From contig NZ_MAOE01000037.1 of assembly GCF_001884185.1 (NCBI RefSeq), positions 124,001 to 188,000 on the forward strand: a stretch of 64,000 nucleotides of DNA, given 5' to 3'. Below the pieces are notes generated by a model. The model worked only from the letters and a program-made list of their open reading frames with translations. It ran no database searches and was not told the DNA's origin. Each line of letters starts with the position of its first letter. Positions within the stretch are counted from its first letter, which is position 1. Below are positions 1 through 8,056 of this stretch, piece by piece. The stretch comes from Bacillus albus (lineage in GTDB: Bacteria > Bacillota > Bacilli > Bacillales > Bacillaceae_G). A program made the translations under genes and the position numbers.

Positions 1-1010
1 TTTTCAATTTTGTTACCATTTTTATTATCGTAGACGATTTTACCATTTTGATTATTGTTCGTACCGTAGTTTGGTACTTCGCCGTTCGCTGTAATACCAG
101 CGCCTTGCTTCGTCTCTGCTCCTTCTTGTGCAGTAGAACTTTCTTCTTGCTCTTGTTTACTACGAAGTACACCTTTATCACCATATTTTTCTGACTGGCG
201 TGTAACTTCATCATAGTTTACAGACACTTTCGTATTCACTTTATATTCATTCGGTTTAAACATCGTCATTAATGTTGCGTCAATATCTTGCTTTAATTTA
301 CCTTCAATTTGATGCTGCATTTCTACTTCTTTTTCATAAGAAGAGGAACTAGTAGAATGCGCTTCATCTGCCCCTTTTGAGATGACACCTTTTTTACTAT
401 CAATCACACTTACTTCTTCTGCTTTCACCCCAGGAACTGCTGCACTAATCATTTGCTGTATACCCGCAACTTGATCAGCAGTTAATAATTGACCACGCTT
501 CACTCCAACCGTAATCGCAGCTGTTCCTTTTGCTTTTTCTTCATCAAAAATTGTCTCTTTTTCAGGTAATGTAATTTGAACATTCGCCGTTTCAACTGTC
601 GCAAAGTTTCTTACGATATCTTGCTCCAATTGCTTTTTCGTACCGACAATTTGCTTCATTTTTTTATCTTGCTCACTTGAACCGAGCGAGCTTTCTAATA
701 AAATTTCCTCACCGCTTTTAGAATTAAACGGTAAGCCCATCCCATTCATTTCTTTTCGTACCCATGGAGCATCATTTTTTTGCACACGAATCGATCCATC
801 GGCCGCTAACTGATAATCGACACCTAACTTTGATAATTCTGCTGTAATCTCTTGCTTATCTGCATCATTTAAATTTTGATATACAACAACATATTTATCT
901 GGCAAGGTGAAGTATAAAAGTGCTCCTGTTACAATCGCTAAAAGCGCAGCACCGATTACTAACTTATGCCACGTTTTTAACGATTGGATAACATTTTTCA
1001 TCTTTTCCAT
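1..1010 (-). CDS. fliF: Flagellar MS-ring protein FliF (3' end beyond window)
   Basis: Builds the MS ring of the flagellar basal body in the cytoplasmic membrane, the platform for the export gate and the C ring. The start ATG is at 1008-1010 (MEKMKNVIQS) and about 336 residues are visible before the left edge. A hydrophobic segment near residues 17-37 is the first membrane span; the following segment (DKYVVVYQNL, then QEITAELSKL) matches the YscJ/FliF ring-building fold, and a low-complexity Gln/Asn/Gly stretch near the edge is the usual variable periplasmic region. It lies 22 bases after fliE in the same direction, as in other Gram-positive basal-body operons. No frameshift is seen in the visible part. 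B. anthracis is known to carry a broken fliF, so an intact reading frame here is informative. Confidence 0.95.
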   Translation of the reverse strand, partial: MEKMKNVIQSLKTWHKLVIGAALLAIVTGALLYFTLPDKYVVVYQNLNDADKQEITAELSKLGVDYQLAADGSIRVQKNDAPWVRKEMNGMGLPFNSKSGEEILLESSLGSSEQDKKMKQIVGTKKQLEQDIVRNFATVETANVQITLPEKETIFDEEKAKGTAAITVGVKRGQLLTADQVAGIQQMISAAVPGVKAEEVSVIDSKKGVISKGADEAHSTSSSSYEKEVEMQHQIEGKLKQDIDATLMTMFKPNEYKVNTKVSVNYDEVTRQSEKYGDKGVLRSKQEQEESSTAQEGAETKQGAGITANGEVPNYGTNNNQNGKIVYDNKNGNKIE

Positions 1011-1032
1011 TTAAACACACCCGTCCACTTTC

Positions 1033-1332
1033 CTAAATTTGCATATTAATTAGTGACTTATAATTTTCAATAAGATTATCACGTACGAGAGCAGCCGTTT
1101 TCATTTGAGACTCAGCCTTCTTCTGCTGAATTAAAACGTCATGCGTTTCTCCTACCCCTTTAGTTAGTAAATCATATACCGCTGTTTGCGCATTGTTTTG
1201 TGTTTGATTCATATCTTCCAATAAATCGATAAACTTTTTCCCCTCAACTACTGATGTTTGAGAAGTTTTCGGTGCACCAATTGACTGAATTGCTCCAAAT
1301 GGTTGCGTATTTAACATTGGTTGGATTTTCAT
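1033..1332 (-). CDS. fliE: Flagellar hook-basal body protein FliE
   Basis: FliE is the small adaptor joining the MS ring to the rod. The 99-residue product starts MKIQPMLNTQ and ends with the conserved C-terminal helix region (QMKTAALVRDNLIENYKSL). An earlier in-frame start at 1362 would overlap flgC. The ATG at 1330-1332 is preferred because AAGGGGG lies about 9 bases upstream (1345-1350). It sits in flgB-flgC-fliE-fliF order, the standard rod operon. Confidence 0.93.
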   Translation of the reverse strand: MKIQPMLNTQPFGAIQSIGAPKTSQTSVVEGKKFIDLLEDMNQTQNNAQTAVYDLLTKGVGETHDVLIQQKKAESQMKTAALVRDNLIENYKSLINMQI

Positions 1333-1348
1333 ATTACTATATTCCCCC

Positions 1349-1762
1349 TTATCCTCGGCCAATTTCTAAATCTTTATCAAGCATTTTTTTATTCGCATTT
1401 AATACACTTGTATTTGCTTCGTACATTTTTTGGGCAACCATTACATTCGTCATTTCAGCAGTCACATCAATATTTGGATAACGTACATATCCTTCTTCAT
1501 TTGCATGCGGATGCGTTGGGTCATACACTAAGTTTTCAGTTTTATCTGCTTCAATACTTTTTATTTTTACCCCATTAGTAGGAGACCCATCTAACATATT
1601 TGCAAAACTATTGTTTGATTCTAGCACTACACTACGACGCTCATATAAATCTGCCCCCGGAGCCGCAGTTGTATTTGCATTTACAATATTATTTGAAGTA
1701 ACTTCCATCCACTTTCTCGCTGTCGTTAGTCCTGAGCCACTTGCATTAATTGCCTGAAACAT
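1349..1762 (-). CDS. flgC: Flagellar basal-body rod protein FlgC
   Basis: Rod component of the flagellar axle outside the membrane. The 137-residue protein opens with the rod/hook N-terminal motif (LTTARKWMEVTSNNIVNANT) and ends with the C-terminal partner helix containing MTNVMVAQKMYEANTSVLN. These two helices pair in the D0 domain of axial proteins. A variable loop lies between them. It is 20 bases downstream of flgB and its end is close to the fliE ribosome binding site, so the four rod genes are very probably one transcript. Confidence 0.94.
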   Translation of the reverse strand: MFQAINASGSGLTTARKWMEVTSNNIVNANTTAAPGADLYERRSVVLESNNSFANMLDGSPTNGVKIKSIEADKTENLVYDPTHPHANEEGYVRYPNIDVTAEMTNVMVAQKMYEANTSVLNANKKMLDKDLEIGRG

Positions 1763-1782
1763 CGTTGTCTCTCCTTCTACTT

Positions 1783-2190
1783 TTAACGTCCGCGTGCCGC
1801 TTGGTTAATTGCATATTGTGTATTAATCGCGTTAATTGAAATACCATATAACTGATTTGCTTTCATTAAATCTAGCATTTCTGTCGTTACATCCACACTA
1901 TTTCCATCTTTATTCGTTTGCATTGATTTTGTTTGAATCTTTGCATATGTATTTTTCGTATTTACTGTCGGTAAGTGCATTTCATTCGTTTGATATAAAT
2001 CTGGATTACTCTTTAAGTCTGCAGCATTGTTCTTATATAATGCACTACTTTTATTCATTTGCTCAGCAAATGTTACATCTTGTGCTTTATAGCCGGGTGT
2101 ATTCGCATTTGCAATATTACTAGAAACAGTATTTCGTTTCGTCACTAAATAATTCATATAATGGCCTACATCACTCACTAAATCTGGCAT
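1783..2190 (-). CDS. flgB: Flagellar basal-body rod protein FlgB
   Basis: First rod gene of the flgB-flgC-fliE-fliF operon. The rod-protein signature NTVSSNIANANTPGYKA is near residue 20 and the C-terminal helix (TTEMLDLMKANQLYGISINA) completes the axial fold. A GTG at 2197-2199 is in frame, but AAAGGG sits almost on it. The ATG at 2188-2190 has that same AAAGGG about 8 bases upstream, so I choose it (135 residues). No gene lies immediately upstream; the roughly 350-base gap probably holds the operon promoter. Confidence 0.93.
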   Translation of the reverse strand: MPDLVSDVGHYMNYLVTKRNTVSSNIANANTPGYKAQDVTFAEQMNKSSALYKNNAADLKSNPDLYQTNEMHLPTVNTKNTYAKIQTKSMQTNKDGNSVDVTTEMLDLMKANQLYGISINAINTQYAINQAARGR

Positions 2191-2516
2191 ATTCCACACC
2201 CTTTCTTTTTTAACTTAATGATCCACTGATGGAAGTTTCACTTCATTATTTATTTTCTTATATGTGTTTATTAAAATATTAACAATCATGTACCCTTACA
2301 TATTTTATTCCATTTTTCCATTGTTGTCTTTAGAAAAATACAAAAATATAAAAAAGAATACAAAAAAACTGTATACACGCAATAATCTATGAAACATTTC
2401 AATCTATGATTTACAAACTAAAGTTCATTTTCACATTATTTAGATTACTACTATTTTTCATTACAGTCATAAAATGAAACCTCAATCAGCGGAAATCTTT
2501 ATTTAAATAAAGGAAT
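2191..2516. other. Intergenic region upstream of flgB
   Basis: About 330 bases without a supported gene, between flgB and the terminator of the fliD operon. It is very AT-rich and should hold the flgB promoter. Candidate hexamers can be drawn on the minus strand (TTGCGT, 16 bases, TATTCT around 2360-2385), but none is convincing. A 9-base direct repeat AATCTATGA occurs at 2384-2392 and 2401-2409, 17 bases apart. Confidence 0.5.
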
Positions 2517-2541
2517 GGATCCCCTCTTAAAAGGGGAATCC
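2517..2541 (-). terminator. Hairpin terminator of the fliD operon
   Basis: GGAT-CCCCT and AGGGG-ATCC form a 9-10 bp stem with one bulged base just after the last small gene. The T stretch that follows is short and interrupted, so termination strength is uncertain. Confidence 0.6.
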
Positions 2542-2558
2542 GTTTCTATACTCTACCA

Positions 2559-2831
2559 CTAAAATTTACCGTAAAATGAATTAGCTTTCATGCGCCCATC
2601 ATTTGTCATAATCATTTCTTCCAAAATCTTTTGCTTATCTCGAATATGCTGTGCCGCCTTAATAATGAATGGACTTACTTCTGCTGCAACTTGCGCACGC
2701 GTTTCCTCATCCAATGTCATCATCCAGCGATTTAACATTTCACTCTTCTCAGCAAACTCTTCATCTGACACTTGCAATTCACCGATTTCATTAAAACAGC
2801 CGACAAACGTCCGATAAATATCATTGTTCAT
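2559..2831 (-). CDS. Small protein in the fliT position, downstream of fliS
   Basis: A 90-residue acidic, mostly helical protein (MNNDIYRTFVGCFNEIGELQ...). The sequence does not let me name a family with confidence. It directly follows fliS and overlaps its end by 11 bases, the place where many flagellar operons carry fliT, the chaperone of the cap protein FliD. Size and helical character fit such a role, but this is inference from position. An upstream in-frame TTG at 2835-2837 exists; the ATG at 2829-2831 is chosen because GGAG lies about 9 bases before it, inside the fliS end, which suggests translational coupling. Confidence 0.8.
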   Translation of the reverse strand: MNNDIYRTFVGCFNEIGELQVSDEEFAEKSEMLNRWMMTLDEETRAQVAAEVSPFIIKAAQHIRDKQKILEEMIMTNDGRMKANSFYGKF

Positions 2832-3189
2832 TTTCAAGTGCTCCGCGGTAACCGTCTATTAAATCTTGTAACACTTTCACAATCGCATCAATGTCTTTTG
2901 CTTCACGTGTTACTTTCATCGTTTGAATTTGAATGCTAATCCAATCATATAAGCCATATAAACTATCATATAAATCCTTCGTAATTTCAGGATTTAATTG
3001 AAGCTTTAATTCTTCAAAAATACGTTCTAACTTTTCAAGAAGTGCATCTCCTTCTTGTAGTTTAAAAGCATGTAGCAGTTCTTCTAAATTACGAAACTCT
3101 ACAATGCATCTTTCATAAATAAAAATTGTATTTTTAATCGGATTACTCGTCATAATATCATTTTGCATATAACGTTGCCATGCTTGCAT
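2821..3189 (-). CDS. fliS: Flagellin export chaperone FliS
   Basis: FliS binds the C terminus of flagellin in the cytoplasm and keeps it unpolymerised until export. The 122-residue length is typical. The N terminus contains the family pattern YMQNDIMTSNPIKN followed by IFIYERCIVEF, and the rest is predicted as a helical bundle. The gene is 22 bases downstream of fliD, with a GGAAGTG ribosome binding site before the ATG. The usual fliD-fliS pairing makes the call secure. Confidence 0.95.
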   Translation of the reverse strand: MQAWQRYMQNDIMTSNPIKNTIFIYERCIVEFRNLEELLHAFKLQEGDALLEKLERIFEELKLQLNPEITKDLYDSLYGLYDWISIQIQTMKVTREAKDIDAIVKVLQDLIDGYRGALENEQ

Positions 3190-3211
3190 ACAATCACTTC
3201 CTTACCTTTCA

Positions 3212-4573
3212 TTAATCATCACTTTTTTGTTTTGTCATTGCTTTAATTGTTTTTAATTGGCTATCTAGCGCTGCTAATGTACTCTCTAGCTTTTGATACT
3301 TCTTCACAATGTCGTCTTGTTTTTGTTTATTTTGCATATCAATATCGCTAATTTTTCTATCTAAATCACTTACACGCGAATCTATACTCTTTACTCGTTC
3401 ACCAACGACACCTTTATCACCAAAAAGCTTTTCAAGCGGGGCTTCCATCATTTTTCCTAAGCCATTTGAGCTAAAGAAAAACTGTTTAGCTGTATCTGGC
3501 TTTTCTTTTAATGCCTTTGTTAGAGTTTCATCATCGACTTCTAATGTCCCATCCTGCTTTATTTGGATACCAAAAGTAAATAAATAATTATCATCTTGAG
3601 AAAATGTTACAACACTATTCATTACTTGACGTATACTTTGCATAATTACTTGTCCCTGAAAGGCTCCATCTTTTCCAGCAAAAAGATCTACTGTAGAAAC
3701 CGCTTTATTATAATCTGCCACCATTTTTTTAATAAGGTTGGATGCGTCTGTTACGTTTGAATCACTTACTGTAAATTTTAAATCTATTCCTTTTGTTTCT
3801 GTACCAGTTCCACCGTCCGATACCTTCGATTCAGTTACTTTTAATAACTCCACTTTTACACCAGGGAGTGTTTCAATTGTATTACTAGCACTTTTTCCTT
3901 CAATACCATTAATACTGTATATTGCATCCTGTGCCTCATTAACAACGTTCACCGCTTTACCATCCACTGTAGATAAGCCCATTTTTTGGAACAAATCAGA
4001 TTTTTCACTTGTAAACTTAATTTCGCCTCCCATTCCCTCTTTTTTAGCAGACATAAATACTTTGCCGCCAAGCGTATATGCAGAAACACCATAGTCACCA
4101 TCATTAATTTTATTAATTAAGTCCTTATAAGTCATATCCATTGTTACTTTAAGTGGTTTCCCGTTAATTTCCAGCGTTTCTTCTGCGGGTAATTTTTCAT
4201 CAATTTTAATATCATTTGAAGCAATTTGATGACGTTGCGCAAGTTGCTTAATTGTCATATTGAATGTTCCTGAAATTGCTCCGCCATCAGCTATTACATT
4301 AATATAGCCGTCCTGTGTTGTTGTAACTTTTTTTTCATTCCCTTTAAATGACGCTAAGTTTTTAAATGTTTGTGTAAAAGAACTAAATTCTGTTTTTAAA
4401 CTTGTGTATAATTGTTTATCTTGTGTAAGTTGTTGTTTTTCCGTTGTATACGGTGTTTTTTTCATATTTAATGCTTGCAATTCTAATTCTACAAGATTAG
4501 AAGTATCAATCATATTATTTCCGAGGTTCCAAATTTGTTGTCTACCGCCAATACCTGTTAATGTTCCTGCCAT
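3212..4573 (-). CDS. fliD: Flagellar cap protein FliD (hook-associated protein 2)
   Basis: FliD caps the growing filament and folds exported flagellin subunits. The 453-residue protein has the N-terminal helical region (LVELELQALNMKKTPYTTEK), a central beta-rich section with the pattern NGKPLKVTMDMTYKDLINKIN, and a long C-terminal helical region (about residues 395-450, rich in K, Q and D) for cap assembly. The FliD C-terminal family feature QSIRQVMNSVV is near residue 310. The start ATG at 4571-4573 has AAGGAG upstream. It sits between flgL and fliS, matching the late-structural-gene operon. Confidence 0.95.
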   Translation of the reverse strand: MAGTLTGIGGRQQIWNLGNNMIDTSNLVELELQALNMKKTPYTTEKQQLTQDKQLYTSLKTEFSSFTQTFKNLASFKGNEKKVTTTQDGYINVIADGGAISGTFNMTIKQLAQRHQIASNDIKIDEKLPAEETLEINGKPLKVTMDMTYKDLINKINDGDYGVSAYTLGGKVFMSAKKEGMGGEIKFTSEKSDLFQKMGLSTVDGKAVNVVNEAQDAIYSINGIEGKSASNTIETLPGVKVELLKVTESKVSDGGTGTETKGIDLKFTVSDSNVTDASNLIKKMVADYNKAVSTVDLFAGKDGAFQGQVIMQSIRQVMNSVVTFSQDDNYLFTFGIQIKQDGTLEVDDETLTKALKEKPDTAKQFFFSSNGLGKMMEAPLEKLFGDKGVVGERVKSIDSRVSDLDRKISDIDMQNKQKQDDIVKKYQKLESTLAALDSQLKTIKAMTKQKSDD

Positions 4574-4594
4574 GTTGTATCACTCCTTATTCGT

Positions 4595-5458
4595 TTACAT
4601 ATAATCTAAAATGCTCGTTTTACTCATCGTACTAACTGCTTTAAGCGTCGCTTCATACGTTGCATTTATATACGCTAAGTCAGAAATTGCGACCGCTAAA
4701 TCGACATCTTCAATTTCTTTACGGTTTTCTTGAAGCGCTAGGTTTTGCTCGCTTAAAATCGTTTTAAATGTCTCCATTGTGTTCATTGTTGAACCAACTT
4801 CAGTTGTACGGTTAATGATGCCATCTAAGTTTTTCTTATTTTCTCCTAATAACGGTTGTAATGCTTTTTGATCACCATTTTGCATCGCTTCGCTCATCTG
4901 TTTTAACGTTTTTATAACCGGTGATAATAACGCTTCTCCGTTACGGAACGCTTTGAATTCATAACCGTCATTTAGTTGCCAGTTCACATCATTTGGTCCA
5001 CCTTGATATGTACCATCTTCTGTAAATGGTGACTTCTCTGCACTATCACCACCGAAAATATAACGGCCTTGCTCTTTCGTATTCGCTAAATATACAACTT
5101 GTTTTAAAATTTGATCAATCTCTGCACCAATTGCTTTCAATTCTTTTTCACCATTTTGCTCACTTAATGCTTGTACTGTTAATTGATCTGCTCTTGTTAG
5201 AGATTTCAAAACACCTTGTAAAGTATTTTCAGTTTGTGTTAATACATTTTTCGAATCCGCTAAATCTTTTTGCATTTGTTCAATATTCGCCAATGAATGT
5301 TGAATCGCAAATGATTTACTTGCTGCAAGTGGATCTTCACTCATAAAAAGGTTTTTCTTCCCTGAAGTTACTTGATTTCGGTGGTATTGTTGTTGCACAT
5401 TCAAATCCATTAACTGATTCTTTGCCCAGCTTGCATTTTGAAATGTAGATACTCTCAT
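4595..5458 (-). CDS. flgL: Flagellar hook-filament junction protein FlgL
   Basis: FlgL (HAP3) joins hook and filament and belongs to the flagellin fold family. The 287-residue protein has the N-terminal flagellin-like helix (LMDLNVQQQYHRNQVTSGKK, then SEDPLAASK) and the matching C-terminal helix (VDLAVAISDLAYINATYEAT, ending KTSILDYM). The ribosome binding site is GGAGG at about 5466-5470. Unlike its neighbours it is not tightly packed behind flgK. A 205-base leader with a structured GC-richer element precedes it. Confidence 0.94.
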   Translation of the reverse strand: MRVSTFQNASWAKNQLMDLNVQQQYHRNQVTSGKKNLFMSEDPLAASKSFAIQHSLANIEQMQKDLADSKNVLTQTENTLQGVLKSLTRADQLTVQALSEQNGEKELKAIGAEIDQILKQVVYLANTKEQGRYIFGGDSAEKSPFTEDGTYQGGPNDVNWQLNDGYEFKAFRNGEALLSPVIKTLKQMSEAMQNGDQKALQPLLGENKKNLDGIINRTTEVGSTMNTMETFKTILSEQNLALQENRKEIEDVDLAVAISDLAYINATYEATLKAVSTMSKTSILDYM

Positions 5459-5499
5459 TTCTATATCCTCCTTTATCTATTTCAAATTAATTTGAAGAA

Positions 5500-5630
5500 G
5501 AAACCAAAATTATTTCCGGCTCTACCCTTAACTAACTTATTCCTCTACCGCCCCGTATCTCTGGTCTCACACCGATAGGCCCACTATTAGGTACTGACCG
5601 CTTCTACACTCTGCTGGCTCTCTCTTTAAA
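5500..5630 (-). ncRNA. Structured GC-rich element between flgK and flgL (candidate leader RNA or bcr-type repeat)
   Basis: Between the flgK stop and the flgL start the base composition rises sharply and, read on the minus strand, a nested hairpin is visible. GGTC (5600-5597) pairs with GACC (5565-5562), then GTACC with GGTGT, then ATAG with CTAT around a TGGGC loop. A second possible hairpin (CCGGAA/TTTTGG, with G-U pairs) lies nearer flgL. I do not recognise a known riboswitch consensus. It could be a cis-acting leader controlling flgL-fliD-fliS, or one of the short intergenic bcr repeats known in the B. cereus group. The boundaries are approximate. Confidence 0.45.
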
Positions 5631-5663
5631 CATAAAAGAAAAGGGTTTTGTTTTTACCTCTCA

Positions 5664-6962
5664 TTATCTAATAATCGAAAACAGACTATCAAACACTTCA
5701 TTCATCGTAGTAATAGCTTTAGAGTTTGCAACGAAATATTTTTGGAAGGCCATTAAATTAACCATTTCCTCTTCCATATTAACGCCTTCAACACCCATCT
5801 TTTCTTGCTGAATCCCCTCTAATAAATCTCCATGAATTTTTTGATAAGCATTCACTGCACTTTTATCAGATGCAACACCAACTACGAATTGATCTAATGC
5901 TTGTTTATAAGAAAGACCTTCTTTATAATTTCCATCTGTAATTGCTGCTAGTTTATTTGCTGTTTCAGCTGATATTTTCATTTTCGAAACATCTTTTGCA
6001 AATTCAGGGTTTAATTTCATATCTTTCGCTTGATCTCCAACGAAGAACTCTTTCCCCATTACTGTGTTCACTTCATTCTTTACAGAACTCATTAATTCTT
6101 CAAGGTTTTTCTTATAACTAGCAATCTTCGCTTTCGTATCGATCGCTGATTGGATTGCTCCACTCGTTAAAGGAATTTCCGAACCGTAAATTTCAGCAGT
6201 CATTGGTTCTTTTTCTTTATTTAATTGAAGTGGATATGTATCTTGTCCATTTACTGTTAAAACACCATTCATTCTAACACTCGCGATATTAGGATTCATA
6301 GATTCATAAGACACTTCTATATTTGCATACTTAGACATTTCTGTAATGATACGATCACGTTCATCCAAAAGTTGATTTGGCACTTGTGTACCTGCCTGTC
6401 CAATTTTTTTATTCGCTTCCGCTAAGCTGCCAGCAAGACGATTAAATTCATTGACATGCGCTTCAATATCTTCTGTCGTTTGTGCTTCTGCTGTATCTAA
6501 GCTTTTTGCCAAACGATTTACTTGACTTGTAAACTTCCCAGTTTCAGAAATTAATGTATCGTAGTAATTTGGTTGTTCTGGATTTTTTGCAACTTCACGA
6601 AAAGCATTAAAGAAGCCATCCATTAAACTAGATAATGAATTCTTTCCTGTCGTTCCAGCCATAGACTCTACACGTGATAAAGTCGAATTCATATAGTTAT
6701 AATAAGAGAGTTGAGATAATTGATCGTTAAACTGTTTCGTCTTCACTTCATCAGTAATACGATCAACGCCTAGCGTTTGTACACCGTAACCTATTTTTTG
6801 TTCCGGTGAATAGCCATGACTTGCTCCAGCCGATCCGTAATTCGCCATTTGACGCACATAACCAGGCGTATGAATGTTAGATAAATTTTGTTTCGTCGTT
6901 TGTAATCCCATTTGTGCCGCTAACAAACCCGATAGCGGCGTATTATAATCAGATAGTCTCAT
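5664..6962 (-). CDS. flgK: Flagellar hook-associated protein FlgK
   Basis: FlgK (HAP1) forms the first part of the hook-filament junction. The 432-residue protein starts MRLSDYNTPLSGLLAAQMGL and carries the axial-protein motif TTKQNLSNIHTPGYVRQ, with the partner C-terminal helix EEEMVNLMAFQKYFVANSKA. It is shorter than B. subtilis FlgK (about 507 residues), the loss being in the exposed middle domains, as in other cereus-group FlgK proteins. It is 17 bases downstream of the flgN-like gene, with a GGGGAAGTG ribosome binding site. Confidence 0.95.
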   Translation of the reverse strand: MRLSDYNTPLSGLLAAQMGLQTTKQNLSNIHTPGYVRQMANYGSAGASHGYSPEQKIGYGVQTLGVDRITDEVKTKQFNDQLSQLSYYNYMNSTLSRVESMAGTTGKNSLSSLMDGFFNAFREVAKNPEQPNYYDTLISETGKFTSQVNRLAKSLDTAEAQTTEDIEAHVNEFNRLAGSLAEANKKIGQAGTQVPNQLLDERDRIITEMSKYANIEVSYESMNPNIASVRMNGVLTVNGQDTYPLQLNKEKEPMTAEIYGSEIPLTSGAIQSAIDTKAKIASYKKNLEELMSSVKNEVNTVMGKEFFVGDQAKDMKLNPEFAKDVSKMKISAETANKLAAITDGNYKEGLSYKQALDQFVVGVASDKSAVNAYQKIHGDLLEGIQQEKMGVEGVNMEEEMVNLMAFQKYFVANSKAITTMNEVFDSLFSIIR

Positions 6963-6979
6963 AATGTTTCACTTCCCCT

Positions 6980-7432
6980 TTACAATAGTTCGTTCATAAA
7001 GATTTGTGAATTATTGTTTCGTTCTAAATTATATTCAGAAACGGAATCCACAATACTTTCTGTAGTTTTTAATAGTACGTTTAAGTAATATTGATTTTTT
7101 AAAAGAACCATTTTTACATTCTCTTCTAATTCAGTTACATTTTTTTGTAATTCTTCCATTTTTTCAATTTCTTCGTTAGAAAAATGCGAAAATAATGCAC
7201 TTACGCGAAACGGTTCAATTTCCTTTTCTTTACAAAATCGAATAACCATTTCTTCAAATGAGCTTGATAATCCTTTTAAACCATCTATGTACTGCAATTG
7301 CTCTACTTGCAATTTTTGAACTGCATTTACATTTTTATGTTTCAAATTCTCATATATTTGTTCTCCAAGCGTTTGAATGTTTTCATATGCTTTTTGAATA
7401 ATAACGAGCTTTTCATATAATTGTATGTACAT
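6980..7432 (-). CDS. flgN: FlgN-like export chaperone
   Basis: A 150-residue, almost wholly helical protein predicted to hold FlgK and FlgL in the cytoplasm before export. Long amphipathic helices are visible (residues 1-40, and a coiled-coil stretch near 90-135 with KMEELQKNVTELEENVKM). The gene is immediately upstream of flgK, where flgN stands in Gram-positive operons. Sequence similarity within the FlgN family is weak, so the name rests mainly on helical content, size and position. Confidence 0.8.
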   Translation of the reverse strand: MYIQLYEKLVIIQKAYENIQTLGEQIYENLKHKNVNAVQKLQVEQLQYIDGLKGLSSSFEEMVIRFCKEKEIEPFRVSALFSHFSNEEIEKMEELQKNVTELEENVKMVLLKNQYYLNVLLKTTESIVDSVSEYNLERNNNSQIFMNELL

Positions 7433-7448
7433 ATCGTTTCCTTCCCTT

Positions 7449-7913
7449 TTACAAGACTAAATTTACAATTAAACCGTGGATTTCTCCAATCTGATTTAAC
7501 ATTTCTAAATGTCCCGTTTTCGTATTAATTAAATTCATAACATCTTCTAACTCATTTAATCCCATTTCCGCCTGTTTCACAATCGTCATTTTCTGTGAAT
7601 ATCCGTAACGCGGATGACGAGACATGACATCTTTATATTGCAATACATTATCTACGTAAAAATTCAAAAATGATTTTACTGTATTTTTGTATTCCATTAC
7701 ATTATCAAGCGTTAATTCCATTTCAATTTTCTCTTTAATTTCTCCAATGTTATCGACAAATGCTTCCATTTGTTCTAGCAATTTATCTTTTTTCGGATCT
7801 GCATGCAAATTATCCGAAAATGCAAGTCCTGTCCTGACATTTGCTTCTTTCGGCATTTGAGTAGCAGGCGGTATATGCGATAAAATTGGATTATGCGAGA
7901 TCGAACGCAGCAT
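7449..7913 (-). CDS. YaaR family protein (DUF327)
   Basis: A 154-residue protein of the YaaR/DUF327 family, whose biochemical role is not established. The family core is visible: TVKSFLNFYVDNVLQYKD followed by a Tyr/Lys-rich turn (RHPRYGYSQKMTIVKQ) and a C-terminal helix. It is the first gene of the flgN-flgK-flgL-fliD-fliS operon, hinting at a flagellar role here. A GTG at 7920-7922 sits right on the ribosome binding site. The ATG at 7911-7913 with AGGTGA about 7 bases upstream is preferred. Confidence 0.85.
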   Translation of the reverse strand: MLRSISHNPILSHIPPATQMPKEANVRTGLAFSDNLHADPKKDKLLEQMEAFVDNIGEIKEKIEMELTLDNVMEYKNTVKSFLNFYVDNVLQYKDVMSRHPRYGYSQKMTIVKQAEMGLNELEDVMNLINTKTGHLEMLNQIGEIHGLIVNLVL

Positions 7914-7976
7914 ATATATCACCTATTTATTTTTTTATTTCTTCCTAAACTTAATCGTAAAATCCAGTTATTTATA

Positions 7977-8028
7977 ATTATACTCTGAACACTAATATTT
8001 TGCAGTTATTTTTTATAAAAGATATGTT
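7977..8028. promoter_or_regulatory. Divergent promoters sharing one -35 hexamer
   Basis: TTGCAG at 8000-8005 reads CTGCAA on the other strand. On the plus strand a 17-base spacer leads to TATGTT (8023-8028). On the minus strand a 17-base spacer leads to a perfect TATAAT (7977-7982). These would serve the Rossmann protein-cheR pair and the yaaR-flgN-flgK operon respectively. The minus-strand -10 is good, while both -35 boxes are partial matches to TTGACA. Confidence 0.45.
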
Positions 8029-8056
8029 ACAATTTAGCATGAGGTGGCACAAATCT

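Noticed and set aside
5500-5630. c-di-GMP or other known riboswitch before flgL
   Set aside because: The nested hairpin is real but I could not find the conserved core bases of the c-di-GMP-I/II, T-box, SAM or guanidine classes, so I leave it as unidentified.
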